A stretch of DNA of 64,000 nucleotides, taken from assembly GCF_029846115.1 (NCBI RefSeq), contig NZ_JARVZZ010000001.1, positions 4,030,001 through 4,094,000 on the forward strand, in the 5' to 3' direction. How positions within the stretch are numbered: the stretch's first letter is position 1; every line of letters starts with the position of its first letter. The notes beneath the pieces are model-generated. The model saw only the letters and a program-made list of their open reading frames with translations. It searched no databases and had not been told where the DNA came from. The stretch comes from Serratia marcescens. GTDB taxonomy: Bacteria; Pseudomonadota; Gammaproteobacteria; Enterobacterales; Enterobacteriaceae. Shown piece by piece: positions 37,201 to 48,893 of the stretch. Made by a program: the position numbers and the translations under genes.

Positions 37201-38187
37201 ATGAAATATTGGATGCCGGGGCTCGTCGCCCTGATGGCGGTACCGACCGCGCAGGCGATGAACTATCGCCTGGTTTACTCCCCCAGCCAGAAGCTGGAAG
37301 TGTTTATCGATGACGTCAAAAACAGCAATCCGGCAAGCTGGTGCGGCAAGAGCATCCCGCTGCGCATCGTCTCGGCGCAAAGCCAAGATCCGGCGGTGCT
37401 GAACGACTTTCTGCCGCGCGTCGGCAATCTGCTGGAAAAGCAGTGCCCCAAAGCCGGCCACCTGCCCTGGACGCTGACCGACAAGCGCGGTGAAAAGCTG
37501 GCCAGCGGCGAAGCCGCCAAAGCGCGCGGCTGGAAACCGGTGGTCAAACAGGAATCCGCCGAGCAGCCGGAAACCCCGCCGCCGCCGGCGATCCCTGCGG
37601 CGGTAGCCGTGACCTCTCCGCAGGCGGACACCGCGCCGCCTCAGCGTTTCAACCTGCCGCAGGGCTGCCACTTCCGCACCTTCTGGCATGACGACGCCAA
37701 CGGCGGCGCGCTGTTCATTCCCGCCGGCGACGCGCTGCGCTGCGGCGAGGACGGCTGGCTGCAGGGCAGCGGCGCGGTCACGCTGCAACAGGGCGGCCAA
37801 ACCCTCTCGCCGACATTGTGGTTCCTGCAGGGCTATCCGCTGGCGCAGATCAACGGCGGCGATCGCGCGCTGACCGTCGTCAGCGCCAACGCCCAACGGC
37901 TGGTTCTGGGCGGTAACCCGCAGGCGCCGGGCAGCTTCCTGCTGCTGAGATTCGAACCGAAGCTGCACGCCTGGGCGTTCAACGGCGAAGCGATCGTTGA
38001 AATGCCGCGCATCGACGCCGCTGACGAGAACAAGGTCAAACAGCGCCTGCAGCAGGCGCAAACCGCCTGGCAACCGCTGCTGAACGCCCCCGCTCCGCTG
38101 ACCTTCAAGCTGGTGGAAAAGCTGGCCGCAGACCGGGTCGATCCCGCCAGCGGCAGCTACCTGTCGGTTAACGGCGCCACTCACTGA
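37201..38187 (+). CDS. Periplasmic protein of the T6SS regulatory block (RtkS candidate)
   Basis: 328 residues with a signal peptide (cleavage after TAQA, residue 19). A small domain with two cysteines (about 48 and 81) is followed by a Pro/Ala-rich linker (about 118-145) and a second domain with paired cysteines (GCHFRTFWHD; LRCGEDGWLQ). No enzyme motif is seen. In S. marcescens a periplasmic protein, RtkS, is reported to be needed for PpkA activity. The location between pppA and the baseplate genes makes this the likely counterpart, but I cannot confirm identity. Confidence 0.8.
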   Translation: MKYWMPGLVALMAVPTAQAMNYRLVYSPSQKLEVFIDDVKNSNPASWCGKSIPLRIVSAQSQDPAVLNDFLPRVGNLLEKQCPKAGHLPWTLTDKRGEKLASGEAAKARGWKPVVKQESAEQPETPPPPAIPAAVAVTSPQADTAPPQRFNLPQGCHFRTFWHDDANGGALFIPAGDALRCGEDGWLQGSGAVTLQQGGQTLSPTLWFLQGYPLAQINGGDRALTVVSANAQRLVLGGNPQAPGSFLLLRFEPKLHAWAFNGEAIVEMPRIDAADENKVKQRLQQAQTAWQPLLNAPAPLTFKLVEKLAADRVDPASGSYLSVNGATH

Positions 38188-38202
38188 TTATAAGGAAAGC
38201 CT

Positions 38203-39024
38203 GTGAAATCATTAGCAAGCATGCTGCAAGGCCAGTCGATTGGCGCGGCCATCACCGCCGTCGAAAACGAGATCAAGGCGAAACCGGCGGATGCCGACCT
38301 GCGCGCCGCGCTGGTGCAACTGCTGTGCCTGAGCGGCAACTGGACGCGCGCCAACGCGCAGCTGAAATCCTGGCAGGCGCTGAAACCGATCGCCCAACCA
38401 ACCACCTTGCTGCTGGCGCAGTCGATTAACGCCGAGCTGCAACGCCAGGCGGTGTTCGCCGGCACGGCCGCGCCGGCGCTGCTGCGGCAGGATCAGCCCT
38501 GGCTGAAACTGATGGTGCAGGCGCTGCAGCAGGATGCGCAAGGCGCGGCCGAGCAGGCCCAGGCGCTGCGCGATGAAGCGCTGGAAGCCGCCCCGGCCGG
38601 CGCCGGGCGGTTAACGCTGGCCGAAGGCGACCAAGAACGGCAGCTGCGTTTCGACTGGCTGACCGACGGTGACGGCCGCCTCGGGCCGGTATGCGAGCTG
38701 GCGCTGAACGGCGTTTACTACTGGCTGCCGTTCGCCGATATCGCCGCGATCCAGTTCCAGGCGCCGCAGAGCGCCATCGATCTGGTGTGGAGCCATGCGC
38801 TGGTGCGCCTCACCGACGGCCGCGAACAGGTGTGCCAACTGCCCGCCCGTTATCCGCTGGCCGAAGGCAGCGACGACGCGCTGCTGCTGGGCAAGCGCAC
38901 CGAATGGCAACCGCTGGGCGACGGCACCCACTATGCGGGGCTGGGCCTGAAGACCTGGCTCAGCGAAAGCGACGAATTCCCGCTGCACAGCCTGCGGCAG
39001 CTGAGCTTCGACGCGAGCGCCTGA
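38203..39024 (+). CDS. tagJ: T6SS accessory protein TagJ (ImpE/SciE)
   Basis: 273 residues from a GTG at 38203 with an AAGGAAA ribosome site. An N-terminal TPR-like helical part (about 1-130; LRAALVQLLCLSGNWTRANAQL) is followed by an ImpE beta domain (ELALNGVYYWLPFADIAAIQF). TagJ binds the TssB N-terminus in systems whose sheath is remodelled in a TagJ-dependent way. It is immediately followed by tssE. Confidence 0.93.
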   Translation: MKSLASMLQGQSIGAAITAVENEIKAKPADADLRAALVQLLCLSGNWTRANAQLKSWQALKPIAQPTTLLLAQSINAELQRQAVFAGTAAPALLRQDQPWLKLMVQALQQDAQGAAEQAQALRDEALEAAPAGAGRLTLAEGDQERQLRFDWLTDGDGRLGPVCELALNGVYYWLPFADIAAIQFQAPQSAIDLVWSHALVRLTDGREQVCQLPARYPLAEGSDDALLLGKRTEWQPLGDGTHYAGLGLKTWLSESDEFPLHSLRQLSFDASA

Positions 39025-39026
39025 AC

Positions 39027-39602
39027 ATGAACGATAAGCGCCCCCCCCATTACGACGGCGGCGATCTGCGCCGCCAGGGCTATCGCTATCGTCAGGACAG
39101 CGAGCGCCTGACGTCGCGCGACAAAATGCAGCCGGTGCTGCTCGACATGCTGACCGACGACGAACCGCAGAAAAAGCAGGAGGCGCAGGTGCGCAACCTG
39201 GTGTCGCACAGCGAGCTGCGCCGCCGGGTGCTGCGCGATCTGCAGTGGCTGTTCAACTGCGTCAACAGCGAATCCAATCTGGATCTGGGCGATTTTCCGC
39301 AGGTGCGGCGCTCCACCCTGAATTACGGCATCGCCTCGCTGGCGGGCAAGCGCATGTCGGACATCGAATGGCTCGACATTCAGCGCGCGCTGACCGAGTC
39401 CATTCTTCATTTCGAACCGCGCATTTTGCCCGAGGGGCTGCAGGTGCGCTGCATCTCGGACACCGGCTCGCTGGAGCTGCACAACGTGCTGTCGATCGAA
39501 ATCAAGGGCCGCCTGTGGTGCGTGCCCTATCCGCTGGAGTTTCTGTTCCGTACCGACGTGGATCTGGAAAACGGCCACTTCGATCTGAAAGACATAGGGT
39601 AA
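39027..39602 (+). CDS. tssE: T6SS baseplate protein TssE (gp25-like)
   Basis: 191 residues from the ATG at 39027; the frame is open far upstream but that part is antisense-like noise inside tagJ. The gp25 domain spans about 60-185 (RRRVLRDLQWLFNC; PQVRRSTLNYGIASLAG; the charged EPRILPEGLQVRC). TssE starts sheath polymerisation on the baseplate. Confidence 0.95.
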   Translation: MNDKRPPHYDGGDLRRQGYRYRQDSERLTSRDKMQPVLLDMLTDDEPQKKQEAQVRNLVSHSELRRRVLRDLQWLFNCVNSESNLDLGDFPQVRRSTLNYGIASLAGKRMSDIEWLDIQRALTESILHFEPRILPEGLQVRCISDTGSLELHNVLSIEIKGRLWCVPYPLEFLFRTDVDLENGHFDLKDIG

Positions 39603-39606
39603 GGCG

Positions 39607-41493
39607 ATGGACAGTAAACTTTTAGATTATTACAACCGCGAGCTGGCCTATCTGCGTGAGATGGGCGCCGAGTTCGCCGAACAGTACCCGAAGGTCGCGG
39701 GCCGTCTCGGCATGCGCGGCATCGACGTGGCGGATCCCTATATCGAGCGTCTGATGGAGGGCTTCGCCTTCCTCACCTCGCGCGTGCAGCTGAAAATGGA
39801 CGCCGAGTTCCCGCGCTTTTCTCAGCGCTTGCTGGAGATCATCTACCCCAACTACCTGTCGCCGACGCCGTCGATGGCGATCGCCGAGCTGCAGCCGGAC
39901 AGCAGCAAAGGCGACATCAGCAACGGCTTCGTGGTGCCGCGCGGCACCATGATGGACAGCCAGACGCTGAAGAAAAGCGGCATCACCTGCAGCTACACCA
40001 CGGCGCATGACGTCACGCTGCAGCCGGTGCGCATCGCCGGCGTCGAGCTGGGCGGCATTCCGGCCGATATTCCGCTGGCCTCGCTGGGGCTGCAGCACAG
40101 CGGCTGCGTCAGCGCGCTGCGCATTCGCCTCGAGTGCTACGAAAGCGTGACGCTCAACAACCTGCAGCTGGACCAGTTGATGTTTTACCTGGCCGGGCCG
40201 GACATACAGGCGCAGCAGCTGCTGGAACTGCTGATGCAGCACAGCGTCGGGCTTGTCTGCCAAACGGTGGAGGCGCAGCCGCAGCGGCGCGCGCTGGCGC
40301 TGGACGGGCTGCGGCAGGAGGGCTTCGCCGCCGAACAGGCGCTGCTGCCCAACGACCTGCGCAACTTCGAAGGCTACCGGCTGCTGCAGGAGTACTTCGC
40401 CTTCCCGGCGCGCTTCCAGTTCTTCAGCGTCAACGGCCTGCGCCCGCTGCTGCAAAGCGTGCGCGAAGGGAAAAAGGCGCTGCGCCAGTTCGAGATCGTG
40501 GTGCTGCTGGATCGGCACGATGCCGCGCTGGAACGGGTGGTCGACGCCGCCCATTTGGCGCTGCACTGCACGCCGGTGATCAACCTGTTTCCGAAGGTCG
40601 CCGAACGCATCGCGATCAACGAAAAAAACCACGAATACCATCTGGTGGTCGACAATATCCGGCCGCTGGATTACGAAGTGTTCTCGGTGCAGCGGCTCGG
40701 CGGCAGCGCCAGCGAAAAACGCTACGAGCAAGAGTTTCGGCCGTTTTACAGCACCCTGAGCGCGGACGACGGCAACTATGGCGCCTACTTCTCGCTGCGG
40801 CGCGAACAGCGCACGCTGTCGGAGCACGCCCGCCGCTACGGCACCCGCACCGGCTATGCCGGTTCGGAAGTGTTCGTGTCGCTGGTGGACGAGCGGCAAT
40901 CGCCGTGGCACAGCGATCTGAAATACCTCACCGCCGACGTATTGTGCACCAGCCGCGACCTGCCGTTGATGCTGCTGCAACAGGATCAGGGCAACTTCGT
41001 GATGCCCGACTCGATCCCGATCAAACAGGTCTCTCTGCGCAAAGGCCCCACTCCGCCGCGCCCGGCGCTGGCCGAAGGGATGATCACCTGGCGGTTGATC
41101 AGCCAGCTGCAGCTGAACTACCTCAGCATGATGGACGGCGATCCGGAACAGGGCGCCGCCAGCCTGCGCCAGTTGCTGGGGCTGTACGGCAACCTGAGCG
41201 AACCGGCGATCGCCAAACAGATCCAGGGCGTGCGCCACTGCAACCTGCGGCCGGTCTACCGGCGAGTGCCGGAGCCGGGCCCCATCGTGTTCGCGCGCGG
41301 CATCGCCATCGATCTGACGGTCGATGAGCAGGCGTTCTCCGGCAACAGCCCCTATCTGCTCGGCAGCGTGCTGGAGCGCCTGTTCTCGCGCCTGGTGGCG
41401 ATGAACACCTTCACCGAGATGACGCTCTCCAGTCAGCAGCGCGGCGAAATCGCCCACTGGCAGGCGCGCATGGGCAAAAGGACGCTGATATGA
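39607..41493 (+). CDS. tssF: T6SS baseplate protein TssF
   Basis: 628 residues, full length. The diagnostic start LLDYYNRELAYLREMGAEFA and VADPYIERLMEGFAFLTSRV are present, with the C-terminal SPYLLGSVLERLFSRLVAMN. It forms the TssF2G wedge. It overlaps tssG by four bases. Confidence 0.97.
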   Translation: MDSKLLDYYNRELAYLREMGAEFAEQYPKVAGRLGMRGIDVADPYIERLMEGFAFLTSRVQLKMDAEFPRFSQRLLEIIYPNYLSPTPSMAIAELQPDSSKGDISNGFVVPRGTMMDSQTLKKSGITCSYTTAHDVTLQPVRIAGVELGGIPADIPLASLGLQHSGCVSALRIRLECYESVTLNNLQLDQLMFYLAGPDIQAQQLLELLMQHSVGLVCQTVEAQPQRRALALDGLRQEGFAAEQALLPNDLRNFEGYRLLQEYFAFPARFQFFSVNGLRPLLQSVREGKKALRQFEIVVLLDRHDAALERVVDAAHLALHCTPVINLFPKVAERIAINEKNHEYHLVVDNIRPLDYEVFSVQRLGGSASEKRYEQEFRPFYSTLSADDGNYGAYFSLRREQRTLSEHARRYGTRTGYAGSEVFVSLVDERQSPWHSDLKYLTADVLCTSRDLPLMLLQQDQGNFVMPDSIPIKQVSLRKGPTPPRPALAEGMITWRLISQLQLNYLSMMDGDPEQGAASLRQLLGLYGNLSEPAIAKQIQGVRHCNLRPVYRRVPEPGPIVFARGIAIDLTVDEQAFSGNSPYLLGSVLERLFSRLVAMNTFTEMTLSSQQRGEIAHWQARMGKRTLI

Positions 41494-42560
41494 ACGCGGA
41501 GATGATTGCCACCGAACTGGCGCCGCCGCAGATCAACGCGCTGTATCGCCTGCCGGACGACTTCTGGCCGCGGTTGCGCAGCGCGCCTTACCAGCACGAT
41601 CTGTTTCAGCTGCTGCGCCGCATCGACGCCCAGGGCGGTCAACCCTACCTGCTGGGGCGCGCGCCGCTGCCGCGCCACGAGATGCTGCGCCTGGGCCAGG
41701 AGCCGTCGCTGTCGTTCGCGCCCTCCACGCTGGCGCAGGTGGCGCCGCGCGCCAACAGCACGCTGCACGACGTCTCGATCTTCAGCTTCGGTCTGTTCGG
41801 CCCCAACGGGCCGCTGCCGCTACACCTGACCGAATACGTGCGCGAACGGGTGTACCACCATCAGGACACCACCCTGCTGGCGTTCACCAACCTGTTCCAT
41901 CACCGGCTCACGCTGCTGTTTTACCGCGCCTGGGCCGATGCGCAGCCGACGGTGTCGCTGGATCGTCCAGACAACCGACGCTTCGACGAGTACCTGTCGA
42001 GCCTGATCGGCATCGGCCAGCCGGCGCAGCAGGAACGCGACAGCATCAACGCCCACGCCAAACATTTTATGGCCGGTCATCTGATTCGCCACAGCCGCGA
42101 TCCGGAAGGCCTGAGCAAGATTTTGCAGCAGTATTTCAAGGTGCCGGTGCGCATCGTCGAAAACGTGCCGCACTGGCTGCGGGTGGAGCCGCGCGAGCAA
42201 GCTCGGCTCAAGGCCGGGCGCGGTGCGCCGCGGCTCGGCGAGTCGGCCTTTCTCGGCATCGCGGTGCGCGATATTCAGCACAAATTCCGCATCGAGCTGG
42301 GGCCGATGCCGCAGCGGGACTATGACCGCTTCCTGCCGGGCGCCGACCTGTGCCGGCAGCTGCGCGACTGGGTGCGCCAATACCTGGGCATCGAGTTCGT
42401 CTGGGAAGTCCGCCTGATCCTGGCGAAGGAGCAGGCGCACGGCCTCCAGCTCGGCGGCGCGCAACGACTGGGCCTGAGCAGCTGGCTGGCCGACGCTCGG
42501 CGGCAACGCGATCTCGACGATCTGATCTTCAGCCCTGAACCGCTGGAAAATCCGTTCTGA
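41490..42560 (+). CDS. tssG: T6SS baseplate protein TssG
   Basis: 356 residues. Conserved sequence includes FQLLRRIDAQ, the stretch LFGPNGPLPLHLTEYVRER, and the C-terminal GADLCRQLRDWVRQYLGIE. It is the partner of TssF. The start overlaps the tssF stop, and tssH follows after 56 bases. Confidence 0.97.
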   Translation: MNAEMIATELAPPQINALYRLPDDFWPRLRSAPYQHDLFQLLRRIDAQGGQPYLLGRAPLPRHEMLRLGQEPSLSFAPSTLAQVAPRANSTLHDVSIFSFGLFGPNGPLPLHLTEYVRERVYHHQDTTLLAFTNLFHHRLTLLFYRAWADAQPTVSLDRPDNRRFDEYLSSLIGIGQPAQQERDSINAHAKHFMAGHLIRHSRDPEGLSKILQQYFKVPVRIVENVPHWLRVEPREQARLKAGRGAPRLGESAFLGIAVRDIQHKFRIELGPMPQRDYDRFLPGADLCRQLRDWVRQYLGIEFVWEVRLILAKEQAHGLQLGGAQRLGLSSWLADARRQRDLDDLIFSPEPLENPF

Positions 42561-42616
42561 CCCTATTTCGGCCGGCGCCCTGCGGCGCCAGGCCACTCTG
42601 AGACCTGAGGAAAACC

Positions 42617-45271
42617 ATGTCTGAAATCAGCCGCTCGGTATTATTTGGCAAACTGGATAGCCTGTTATTCACCTCTCTGGAAAGTGCGACGGCGTTTTGC
42701 AAGCTGCGCGGTAACCCCTACGTCGAACTGGCGCACTGGCTACATCAGCTGATGCAATCGCCGGACGGCGATCTGCAACAGATCGTCCGCCACTTCGCGC
42801 TGGACGAGGCGCAGTTGGCGCGCGACATCGTCGAGGCGCTCGATCGCCTGCCGCGCGGCGCCAGCGCCATCTCCGATCTGTCCGAGCACATCGACAGCGC
42901 GGTAGAACGCGCCTGGGTCTATGGCTCATTGAAATTCGGCGCGGCGCGCATCCGCGGCGGCCACCTGCTGCTCGGCATCCTGAAAACCTACAGCCTGCGC
43001 CATCTGCTGAAGGCCATTTCCCCGCAGTTCGAGCGCATCAACGCCGATCTGTTGATGGAGCAGTTCGCCGCCATCACCGCTCACTCGGCGGAAAACGCCC
43101 AGGATGCGCTGGCGGAAAGCAACGCCGAGAACGTATCCGGCGCGCCGCGCAGCGGTGAAAGCGTGCTGGCGCAGTATGCCCAGGACCTGACCGCCAGAGC
43201 GCGCAACGGCGAGATCGATCCAGTGGCCGGCCGCGATGAAGAGATCCGGCAAATCATCGATATCCTGATGCGCCGCCGCCAGAACAACCCGCTGCTGACC
43301 GGCGAGGCCGGCGTCGGGAAAACCGCGGTGGTGGAAGGCCTGGCGCTGCGCATCGTGGCCGGCGACGTGCCGCCGCAGCTGCGCGACGTGAAGCTGTGCC
43401 TGCTGGACATCGGCATGCTGCAGGCCGGCGCCGGCGTCAAAGGCGAGTTTGAAAAACGGTTGCAGGCGGTGATCGACGAAGTGCAGTCCAGCCCGACGCC
43501 GCTCATCCTGTTTATCGACGAAATTCACACCCTGATCGGCGCCGGCGGCGCCCAGGGCACCGGCGACGCCGCCAACCTGCTGAAACCGGCGCTGGCGCGC
43601 GGCCAGCTGCGCACCCTCGGCGCCACCACCTGGTCGGAATACAAGAAATACATCGAGAAGGATCCGGCGCTCACCCGCCGTTTCCAGGTGGTGCAGGTAC
43701 ACGAGCCGAGCGAAGACAAAGCGCTGCTGATGCTGCGCAGCACCGTCAGCCCGCTGGAACAACACCACCGCGTGCTGCTGCTGGATGAAGCGGTAGACGC
43801 CGCGGTGCGGCTGTCGCATCGCTATATTCCTGCCCGCCAGTTGCCGGACAAAGCGGTGGCGCTGCTGGATACCGCTTGCGCGCGCGTGGCGGTCAGCCAA
43901 CACGCCGAGCCTGCCCAGGTCGAAGACTGCCGCCACCGCATCGATGCGCTGCAGATAGAGTGGGATATCGCACGTCGCGAGGCCAAGGTGGGCATCGGCG
44001 ATCCCCTGCGCCCGCAGGAGATTGAAGCCCAGCTGACCGCGCTGCGCCAGGAGTTGGAACAGTTGACCGACCGCTGGCAGCAGGAGCTGGCGCTGATCCA
44101 AGAGATCATCACACTGCGCGCCCAGCTGCACCGGCAGGAAGAAGAGTCTACTGAAGAAGAGACGCAGGCGCGCCCTGACGCCGACGCGCTGCGCGCCCAG
44201 TTGGGCGAACTGCAGCAGCAGTTAAGCGCGCTGCAAGGTGAAGCGCCGCTGATCTTCGCCGCCGTCGACGCCAATATCGTGGCGGCGGTAGTGGCCGACT
44301 GGACCGGCATCCCGCTGGGGCGCATGGTGAAAAACGAGATTGAGGCGGTGCTGCAACTCTCCGACACCCTGAACCAGCGCGTGATCGGCCAACGCCATGC
44401 GCTGGATCTGATCGCCCGCCGGGTGCGCACTTCGCGGGCGCGCCTGGACGATCCGAACAAGCCGGTCGGGGTGTTCCTGCTGGCTGGGCCATCCGGCGTC
44501 GGCAAGACCGAAACCGCGCTGGCACTGGCGGAAACCCTGTACGGCGGCGAGCAGAACGTCATCACCATCAACATGAGCGAATTCCAGGAGTCGCACACCG
44601 TTTCGACGCTGAAAGGCGCGCCTCCCGGCTATGTCGGCTACGGCGAAGGCGGCGTGCTGACCGAGGCGGTGCGCCGCCGTCCTTACAGCGTGGTGCTGTT
44701 GGACGAAATCGAGAAGGCGCACCCGGACGTGCATGAAATCTTCTTCCAGGTGTTCGACAAGGGCTGGATGGAGGACGGCGAAGGTCGCCATATCGATTTC
44801 CGCAACACCATCATCATCCTGACCTCCAACGTCGGCACCGATCTGATCGCCGGGCTGTGCAGCGATCCGGAGCTGCTGCCGGAGCCGGAGGCGCTGAGCG
44901 GCGCGCTGCGCCAGCCGCTGTTGTCGGTATTCCCGGCGGCGCTGCTCGGCCGCCTGCTGGTGGTGCCGTATTACCCGCTGACCGACGCCACGCTGGGCAA
45001 CATCGTGCGCCTGCAGCTGGGGCGCATCCAGCGTCGCCTGGCGGAGAATCACGACATCGTCTGCACCTTCGACGACGCGGTCATCGAGCAGATCGTCAGC
45101 CGCTGCACCGAGGTAGAGTCCGGCGGCCGCATGGTCGACGCCATCCTGACCAACACCCTGCTGCCGCAGATCAGCCACACCCTGCTGACCGGCAGCGCCA
45201 ACGACCAGCGCTATCGCCAGCTGCATATCGCGCTGCAGAACCACGAATTCATTTGTCAATTTCAGGCATAA
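42617..45271 (+). CDS. tssH: T6SS sheath-recycling ATPase TssH (ClpV)
   Basis: 884 residues, AAA+ ClpB-type. N-domain about 1-160; first ATPase domain with Walker A GEAGVGKT (229-236) and Walker B FIDEIHT; coiled-coil middle region about 440-545; second ATPase domain with Walker A GPSGVGKT (624-631) and [12 protein letters not shown]. It disassembles contracted TssBC sheaths. A clear intrinsic terminator follows. Confidence 0.97.
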   Translation: MSEISRSVLFGKLDSLLFTSLESATAFCKLRGNPYVELAHWLHQLMQSPDGDLQQIVRHFALDEAQLARDIVEALDRLPRGASAISDLSEHIDSAVERAWVYGSLKFGAARIRGGHLLLGILKTYSLRHLLKAISPQFERINADLLMEQFAAITAHSAENAQDALAESNAENVSGAPRSGESVLAQYAQDLTARARNGEIDPVAGRDEEIRQIIDILMRRRQNNPLLTGEAGVGKTAVVEGLALRIVAGDVPPQLRDVKLCLLDIGMLQAGAGVKGEFEKRLQAVIDEVQSSPTPLILFIDEIHTLIGAGGAQGTGDAANLLKPALARGQLRTLGATTWSEYKKYIEKDPALTRRFQVVQVHEPSEDKALLMLRSTVSPLEQHHRVLLLDEAVDAAVRLSHRYIPARQLPDKAVALLDTACARVAVSQHAEPAQVEDCRHRIDALQIEWDIARREAKVGIGDPLRPQEIEAQLTALRQELEQLTDRWQQELALIQEIITLRAQLHRQEEESTEEETQARPDADALRAQLGELQQQLSALQGEAPLIFAAVDANIVAAVVADWTGIPLGRMVKNEIEAVLQLSDTLNQRVIGQRHALDLIARRVRTSRARLDDPNKPVGVFLLAGPSGVGKTETALALAETLYGGEQNVITINMSEFQESHTVSTLKGAPPGYVGYGEGGVLTEAVRRRPYSVVLLDEIEKAHPDVHEIFFQVFDKGWMEDGEGRHIDFRNTIIILTSNVGTDLIAGLCSDPELLPEPEALSGALRQPLLSVFPAALLGRLLVVPYYPLTDATLGNIVRLQLGRIQRRLAENHDIVCTFDDAVIEQIVSRCTEVESGGRMVDAILTNTLLPQISHTLLTGSANDQRYRQLHIALQNHEFICQFQA

Positions 45272-45277
45272 CGCCAC

Positions 45278-45300
45278 GGCCGCCGAGACGGCGGCCTTTT
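45278..45300 (+). terminator. Intrinsic terminator after tssH
   Basis: A perfect 7-bp GC stem (45278-45284 with 45290-45296), 5-base loop, then TTTT. It begins six bases after the tssH stop. Confidence 0.75.
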
Positions 45301-45302
45301 GA

Positions 45303-46766
<1,464 letters not shown>

Positions 46767-46776
46767 TTCCGTTCTG

Positions 46777-46800
46777 AAGCCCCGTCGCGGCGGGGTTTCC
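46777..46800 (+). terminator. Terminator after ppkA
   Basis: An 8-bp stem (46777-46784 with 46791-46798, one G-T pair), 6-base loop, ending in TTT and a pyrimidine stretch. Confidence 0.65.
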
Positions 46801-46909
46801 CCTATTTCATGAGACTGACGCACCACTGCCCACCCTCATTGGCCGCGCGGCAAGGCCGCTGCAACGCCGGGGTATGCAGGGCAAGACGTCAATCACAGAG
46901 GACGTCCTC

Positions 46910-48838
46910 ATGTTGGATCGCATTATTGCGCACACGCCGCTGGGCCAGGAGCAGCTGCTGTTCCGCTCACTGGACGGCATCGAAGCGCTTTCCACCCCTT
47001 TCAACTTCTCTATTGAATTGCTGAGCACCGACGCGCGGCTCGATCGCAAAGCGCTGCTCGGCCAACCGCTGACGCTGGAGATCCCGACCCAGGGCTTTCT
47101 CAGCGCCCCGCGCTACCTGAACGGCAAGATCACCGCCATCGCCGTCAGCAGCGAAGAGATCGGCGGCACCCGCTACGCGCTGTATAACCTGCACGTGCAG
47201 CCGGATCTGTGGCCGATGACCAAGGACCGCAACTTCCGCATCTTCCAGGAACAGACGGTACCGCAGATCGTCAAGACCCTGCTGGCGGAGCACAACGTGC
47301 AGCTGGAAGATCAGCTGACCGGCGACTATCGCCTGTGGGGCTACTGCGTGCAGTACAACGAAAGCAGCTTCAACTTCATCAGCCGCCTGATGGAGCTGGA
47401 GGGCATCTATTACTATTTCAAACACGAGATGGGCAAACACACGCTGGTGCTCGGGGATGCGCCCCACCACCACCAGCCCTATCCCGGCTACGAGATGATC
47501 CCCTATCACCTGACGCCGTCCGGCGGCAGCACCAGCGAGGAAGGCATCAGCCAGTGGACGTTGTCCGATCGCGTCACACCGGGCATCTACAGCCTGGACG
47601 ACTACGATTTCCGCAAGCCGAACGCCTGGCTGTTCCAGGCGCGGCAAAACCCGGTCTCGCCGACGCCGGGGCAGATCGACGTCTACGACTGGCCGGGCCG
47701 CTACACCGAACATCAACAGGGGGAGTTTTACGCCCGCGTGCGCCAGGAGGCCTGGCAGGCCGAGCATCAGCAGATCCGGGGCACCGCCACCGCGTTGGGC
47801 ATCGCTCCCGGCAGCACCTTTACGCTGTATAACGCCCCGCACGCCGACGACAACCGCGAGTACCTGACGCTGCAGGCCAACTACCATTTAAAAGAGAACC
47901 GCTATGCCAGCGGCGACGATCAAAGCAGCGAACACCGTATCGACTTCATCGTGCTGCCGGCGAACGTGCCCTGGCACCCGCCGCAGCAGGCCACCTGGCC
48001 GAAAACCCACGGGCCGCAGACCGCCCGGGTGGTCGGCCCGGCCGGCGAATCAATTTGGACCGACAAATACGGCCGCATCAAGGTGAAATTCCACTGGGAC
48101 CGCTTCGGGCCGAAGGACGACGGCAGCTCCTGCTGGGTGCGCGTCTCCAGCGCCTGGGCCGGCCAGGGCTACGGCGGCGTGCAGATCCCGCGTGTCAACG
48201 ACGAAGTGGTGGTGGACTTTATCAACGGCGATCCGGATCGGCCGATCGTCACCGGGCGCGTCTATAACGAAGCCAGCATGCCGCCGTGGGCGCTGCCGGC
48301 CGCCGCCACCCAAATGGGCTTTATGAGCCGCACCAAGGACGGCACCGCCGACAACGCCAACGCCCTGCGCTTCGAAGACAAGGCCGGCGCCGAACAGGTG
48401 TGGATCCAGGCGGAACGCAACATGGACACCCAGGTCAAAAACGATGAGAGCCACACCATCGATAACGACCACACCCATCTGGTGGGCGGCAACCAGATCA
48501 AACGGGTGGTGCTCAATCAGGCCACCGGCGTCAAAGGCGATGCCTCCGCGCTGACCGGCAAAACGCGCAGCGACGCCGTGGTCAACGCCTTTACCCTCGG
48601 CTCCGGCGAATCGCTGCGGCTGGAGTGCGGCGAAAGCGTGATCGAGCTGCTGGCGAACGGCCAAATCAACATCACCGGCACCAGCTTCAATATCACGGTG
48701 AAAGAGGACGGAGAGATCAATACCGGCGGCCAGCTGGATCTCAACCAGCCCGGCGGCGCCGCACGCACCGCCGCACCGGGCGGCGGCCATCAGGCGGCGA
48801 TCCAGAGCGCCGTCGATCAGCTGTTCCCGAAATCCTGA
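46910..48838 (+). CDS. vgrG: T6SS spike protein VgrG (second copy)
   Basis: 642 residues from the ATG at 46910 (AGAGGA ribosome site); the frame is open to 46874. Standard gp27/gp5 layout: MLDRIIAHTPLGQEQLLFRSLDG at the start (abridged), WVRVSSAWAGQGYGGVQIPR and DFINGDPDRPIVTGRVYN in the middle, a short beta-helix, and a short Gln/Pro/Gly-rich tail. Much shorter than the first VgrG. It sits upstream of eagR-rhs and is the likely carrier of the Rhs toxin. Confidence 0.96.
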   Translation: MLDRIIAHTPLGQEQLLFRSLDGIEALSTPFNFSIELLSTDARLDRKALLGQPLTLEIPTQGFLSAPRYLNGKITAIAVSSEEIGGTRYALYNLHVQPDLWPMTKDRNFRIFQEQTVPQIVKTLLAEHNVQLEDQLTGDYRLWGYCVQYNESSFNFISRLMELEGIYYYFKHEMGKHTLVLGDAPHHHQPYPGYEMIPYHLTPSGGSTSEEGISQWTLSDRVTPGIYSLDDYDFRKPNAWLFQARQNPVSPTPGQIDVYDWPGRYTEHQQGEFYARVRQEAWQAEHQQIRGTATALGIAPGSTFTLYNAPHADDNREYLTLQANYHLKENRYASGDDQSSEHRIDFIVLPANVPWHPPQQATWPKTHGPQTARVVGPAGESIWTDKYGRIKVKFHWDRFGPKDDGSSCWVRVSSAWAGQGYGGVQIPRVNDEVVVDFINGDPDRPIVTGRVYNEASMPPWALPAAATQMGFMSRTKDGTADNANALRFEDKAGAEQVWIQAERNMDTQVKNDESHTIDNDHTHLVGGNQIKRVVLNQATGVKGDASALTGKTRSDAVVNAFTLGSGESLRLECGESVIELLANGQINITGTSFNITVKEDGEINTGGQLDLNQPGGAARTAAPGGGHQAAIQSAVDQLFPKS

Positions 48839-48893
48839 TGCCGACGCGGCCCTGCGCCGCGCCCTTTCCCCCTGATTACTTGCAAGGACATCC

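Noticed and set aside
39622..41457. 611-codon minus-strand frame inside tssF
   Set aside because: Antisense mirror frame of tssF, rich in His, Gln, Arg and Ala, with no domain character.
46874..46909. Upstream start for the second VgrG
   Set aside because: The extra 12 residues are not shared with other VgrGs, while the ATG at 46910 has a good AGAGGA ribosome site.
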